Shown one piece after another: positions 5,409 to 8,500 of a DNA stretch of 8,500 nt. The stretch is taken from contig DOUV01000723.1 of assembly GCA_003520455.1 (NCBI GenBank), positions 1-8,500 of the forward strand, read 5' to 3'. The notes under the pieces were generated by a model. The model had not been told where the DNA came from and did not search any database. It worked only from the letters and a program-made list of their open reading frames with translations. Position numbers and translations under genes: made by a program. Numbering within the stretch: the first letter of the stretch is position 1; each line of letters opens with the position of its first letter. Source of the DNA: Chloroflexota bacterium (GTDB taxonomy: Bacteria > Chloroflexota > Anaerolineae > Ardenticatenales > Ardenticatenaceae).

Positions 5409-8400
5409 TTATCTGCGGATCAAATCGTTGAGCCGGTTCGCTTTCTCCTGATCCGGCGCGCCTTTGTAGAGACCATGGATGGTCTTCTCCCAGTAGAAGG
5501 GCCTGCGCAGCAGTTGCAAGAAACCCTTCCAGGCACCAATGCTCATCAGGCTCCAGTAGAGTGGACTGAGCAACGCGTATTTAACCATGTCGTAGAACTC
5601 GCGCCGCAAACAGCCGGCCACGTTCATGTAAGTGAACGCGAAGTTGCCCAGGTAAAGGTTGATGGCGCCTAAGTAGTAGATCATGGGTGGGAACGTCTGC
5701 TGGATCAGACCCCACTCCGTCAGGAACCAGAGCGCCGTGAGCGCCCAGTAGATCGGGTTCAGAAGAAAGGCGACAAAGGTCCCGCCAATCGTCAAGTTGA
5801 ACCCCAGGAAGGCCTTGAGGCCGATGGCGCGCCAGAGGGCCACCGGGTGGCGCATGTGGACGAGCCAGGTCTGAATGTAGCCCTTCACCCAGCGGGAGCG
5901 CTGGCGGATCCAGTTGTGGAGCTCGCTGTTGGCCTCCTCGAAGGTCGTCGAGTCGACCATCGCGGTCTTGTAGCCGGCCTTGTAGAGCCGCACGCCCAGG
6001 TCGGCATCCTCGGTGACGTTGAAGGGGTCCCACGCCCCCAGCGCCTCGAGCCGGTCCCGGCGGAAGTGGTTGGAAGTACCTCCCAGTGGCACGGGTACGC
6101 CGGAGGCGTCGAGCCCGGGCAGAAAGAGGTCGAACCACATCGAGTATTCGGTGGTAAACCAGTGCGTCAGCAGGTTCTGCTTCCGATTGTAATAGTTGAG
6201 TTTGGCCTGGATGCAGGCCACGTTATCGCTTGCCTTGCGAAAGGCGACCAGAACCTTCTTGAGCTGGTCCGGCTCCGGCAAATCTTCCGCATCAAAGATC
6301 ACCACGAACTCGCCCCGAGCCTTGATCAGCCCGTAGTTGCAGGCTTTGGGCTTGGTCTTGGGAATTGAGTCAGGAACGATGACGTGCTCGAAGTTCGGCG
6401 GGAGATTCAGCCCCTGCGCCGCCCGGATCGTCTCTGGATCGTTCTCCTCCATCAGCAGCTTGATATCCAGCTTCGCCAGCGGGTAGTTCAAGGCGGCAAT
6501 CGCGCGGGCCAGCCTGGGCAGCACCGCCGCCTCGCGGTAGAGTGGGATGAGAATGGTGTAGAAGGGCAATGTGCGATCATCCAGCGCCGCCACTTCCTCC
6601 TGGCTGACCGGGACCTCCAGGTCGTGGGAGAGGGCGCGGTAGACCAGGTAGAAACGATGGACGGAAAACGCGATGTAGAAGAGGGTGGTCAGCGCGTTGA
6701 CCGTGATCAAGAAGCTCACCGGGTTGGCAAGCAACCAGAGCAGCGAGCCGATCAGAAGCGCGCCGAGCCCAATCTTTTGACCTCGGGTCAGCACCTGGTA
6801 GGCTGATTCCTCAGGGTAGCGGAACACCAGCTCCTGCGTGCTGCGGTACGTGTATTCCTCCTCGTAGATCCCCTCCAGGGCTCGCTCGAGCGCCAGCTCG
6901 GTGGTGATCACTGGGATCACCGTCTTGCCAACGCTGGCCTCTACCTGCTCCAGGGCCTCGCTGTCCAGCGGGTCCACCATCGCCACCGTCACGCTCTGCT
7001 CGTCGGCGGCGACCGGCAGGGCTCCCCAGCGCCGCGCGTCACGCTCCGAAAGCAGCATCGCGACGTCACGCTCGATCGTCATATCGCTGAGATCAAAAAA
7101 CGGGATATTCTGCTGTCTGGCCAGGAAGGCCACCAGCTCCGGCTCGGTGACGTGCCGCAGGACAAGCAGCGCCCGCCCCAGGCGAATGCCGACGCGCTGG
7201 GCCAGCGTGAGGGCCTCACTCAACGCTTCCACCGAGATCACGCCCGCTTCCAGGAGATAGGTCCCAATTGTCTTGCGCCCCAGCGTGCGGGTGATAGCGG
7301 CGGACACCTCGTCGCGGGGCGCCACGACCCAGGCTACCGCCAGGGGAGCCACCGCCCCGCTGAGCTCGGCACGGACCGCCGCGTCCAACGGATTGGCGAT
7401 CGCGACGGTCAGGCGGGGACCCTGCTGCGCGATCGGGATCGCCCCCCAGCGCCGGGCATCGAAGAGGGAAATGTGCCGCGCGGCCGCCGCCGACACCGGG
7501 TCCTGCACGAGCGTCCGCCGCGTTACCCGTCCAATCGCATCCAGGACCGTTTCCTGCCTGTAGGTCGGTTCCAGCGTGATGGAGGGCAGCCCGGCGAAGG
7601 TCGCCAGCTCCGGATAGAGGATCTCTGGGCGGAGGTACTCTTGCGTCAGCAGGAGGTCGAACGGCTGCCGGGTCCGGCTGAACCGGGCCATGAAGGCCGG
7701 AATCTGATCGCTGCGGAGATCGTGCCGCTGCACGAGAGAGCGCAGAAACTCGGCATACGCGCGATCATCCACCGCAGCAATCGCTGTCGCCGCCTCGGTG
7801 ATCGGCGCCGGAACCAGCAGCGGCTGCAGGACAGGAATGGTTGAACGCTCGAGGGGCTGCCCCTCCAGAGCGGGACGCGGAAGCGGGATAAAGGGATCAG
7901 AGATCGCCACCAAGAGCGACCGGGGCCCCTCGGCCCCACCGAGATCGAGCAGGGGAATCACCCGCGGGTCGAGTGCCAGTCCCCTACGCTGTTCGGGTGC
8001 CAGGACCCGCGGCGGATGTTCCAATGGGAACCAGGGAAGATTGCTCTGCAGGCTGAGGACCTCGGTCAGATCCAGCGGATCGAGGGCGCCCAGCGCCACG
8101 AGACTCTCACCCAGCCGCAGACCCTCGGCCCGTCCGTGGGCAAGGGCCCTCTCTACCTGGTCGGCAGTGACGTAGGCCCCCGCCACCACCCACTCGCTGA
8201 GCGGAGGAACAGGGTCCACCAGGGGTCGTTGCCGGCTGTAGTACTGCGCCCACGCCCGCTCAAACTGACGCTGGGTGAGCAGGTGCCCCCTCACCGGTTT
8301 CCGGCTGATCGCCTCCACGGCTGTCAGGAAGCGACGCTGAGTGGGTCGCAGGAGGCCCACGTGGAGACCGTCCTCGGCAACAAAGAGGGGTACGATCCCC

Positions 8401-8500
8401 CACCGGCGCCCGAGCGAGTCGGCAAAACGCAGGGGCTGGCGGTCGTCCGCCGGGTGGCTGTTTCCGTCCGCCGCGGCGGCGCCGGGCAGCAGGCCCCAAC
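5409..8500 (-). CDS. Tandem MshEN (T2SSE_N) domains fused to a processive GT2 polysaccharide synthase (5' partial, open at right edge)
   Basis: The frame is open from 8500 to a TAA at 5409. A GTG at 8360 is a nominal start giving 983 residues (numbering below). The 46 codons upstream of it contain no stop and encode another copy of the repeated domain (RRWG...P around -16 to -10), so the true start is beyond the window. At least four MshEN-like modules are seen: the beta halves lie near -20 to 41, 130-195, 302-360 and 442-500. Module two carries the canonical motif R82-L-G to Q105 and module four R393-L-G to Q416. Helices near 529-570 precede a GT2 domain with IPLYRE (605-610), EENDPET (638-644), FDAED (689-693), TED (783-785) and QRSRW (820-824), the signature of cellulose-synthase-like processive enzymes. 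Further helices lie near 848-880, 888-912 and 925-945. MshEN domains bind c-di-GMP in other proteins, and E. coli NfrB joins the same domain types in the opposite order. Polymer and regulation are inferred. Confidence 0.92.
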   Translation of the reverse strand, partial: WGLLPGAAAADGNSHPADDRQPLRFADSLGRRWGIVPLFVAEDGLHVGLLRPTQRRFLTAVEAISRKPVRGHLLTQRQFERAWAQYYSRQRPLVDPVPPLSEWVVAGAYVTADQVERALAHGRAEGLRLGESLVALGALDPLDLTEVLSLQSNLPWFPLEHPPRVLAPEQRRGLALDPRVIPLLDLGGAEGPRSLLVAISDPFIPLPRPALEGQPLERSTIPVLQPLLVPAPITEAATAIAAVDDRAYAEFLRSLVQRHDLRSDQIPAFMARFSRTRQPFDLLLTQEYLRPEILYPELATFAGLPSITLEPTYRQETVLDAIGRVTRRTLVQDPVSAAAARHISLFDARRWGAIPIAQQGPRLTVAIANPLDAAVRAELSGAVAPLAVAWVVAPRDEVSAAITRTLGRKTIGTYLLEAGVISVEALSEALTLAQRVGIRLGRALLVLRHVTEPELVAFLARQQNIPFFDLSDMTIERDVAMLLSERDARRWGALPVAADEQSVTVAMVDPLDSEALEQVEASVGKTVIPVITTELALERALEGIYEEEYTYRSTQELVFRYPEESAYQVLTRGQKIGLGALLIGSLLWLLANPVSFLITVNALTTLFYIAFSVHRFYLVYRALSHDLEVPVSQEEVAALDDRTLPFYTILIPLYREAAVLPRLARAIAALNYPLAKLDIKLLMEENDPETIRAAQGLNLPPNFEHVIVPDSIPKTKPKACNYGLIKARGEFVVIFDAEDLPEPDQLKKVLVAFRKASDNVACIQAKLNYYNRKQNLLTHWFTTEYSMWFDLFLPGLDASGVPVPLGGTSNHFRRDRLEALGAWDPFNVTEDADLGVRLYKAGYKTAMVDSTTFEEANSELHNWIRQRSRWVKGYIQTWLVHMRHPVALWRAIGLKAFLGFNLTIGGTFVAFLLNPIYWALTALWFLTEWGLIQQTFPPMIYYLGAINLYLGNFAFTYMNVAGCLRREFYDMVKYALLSPLYWSLMSIGAWKGFLQLLRRPFYWEKTIHGLYKGAPDQEKANRLNDLIRR

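Noticed and set aside
5847..7844. Plus-strand open frames opposite the MshEN-GT2 gene (such as 5847-6368 and 7152-7844)
   Set aside because: They are antisense to a gene with clear domain motifs throughout. Their composition is typical of GC-rich complements and no starts are supported.
1..8500. CRISPR array, tRNA, rRNA, transposase or integrase
   Set aside because: No regularly spaced direct repeats, no cloverleaf-like or rRNA-like sequence, and no DDE or recombinase motifs were seen in any plausible frame.

Overview
The window is GC-rich, densely coding bacterial DNA. It carries five protein genes, all for membrane glycosyltransferases or a lipid-carrier-type membrane protein. Family content and the short GC-rich intergenic palindromes resemble Chloroflexota (Thermomicrobia/Sphaerobacter-type). 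That placement is an impression from protein style, not a database result, and no rRNA or tRNA is present to test it.

Layout, left to right: (1) <1-1311, minus: a multi-spanning GT-C-type glycosyltransferase whose 3' end lies off the left edge. (2) 1312-1773: a 462-base divergent intergenic region with a 31-bp palindrome, two ACTTCNGAAGT sites flanking it, a good sigma70-type promoter for the plus gene and a strong ribosome binding site for the minus gene. (3) 1774-3423, plus: a second GT-C-type glycosyltransferase, a visible paralogue of the first. (4) 3305-4327, minus: a flippase-like protein of the lysylphosphatidylglycerol-synthase TM family, whose tail overlaps the plus gene by 119 bases. 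(5) 4324-5298, minus: a polyprenyl-phosphate sugar synthase-like GT2, coupled to the flippase gene by an ATGA overlap. (6) 5299-5408: a 110-base gap with a hairpin. (7) 5409->8500, minus: a very large protein with tandem MshEN (T2SSE_N) modules followed by a processive GT2 with cellulose-synthase-type motifs. It is still open at the right edge.

A consistent reading is a surface-glycan locus. The DPM1-like enzyme would charge a polyprenyl-phosphate carrier with a sugar. The flippase-like protein would help move or handle the lipid. The two GT-C enzymes would use lipid-linked sugar on the outer face. The MshEN-GT2 would polymerise and export a polysaccharide, possibly under c-di-GMP control as in E. 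coli NfrB. The individual families are recognised with good confidence. That they act in one pathway, and the identity of the sugar, are inference from proximity.
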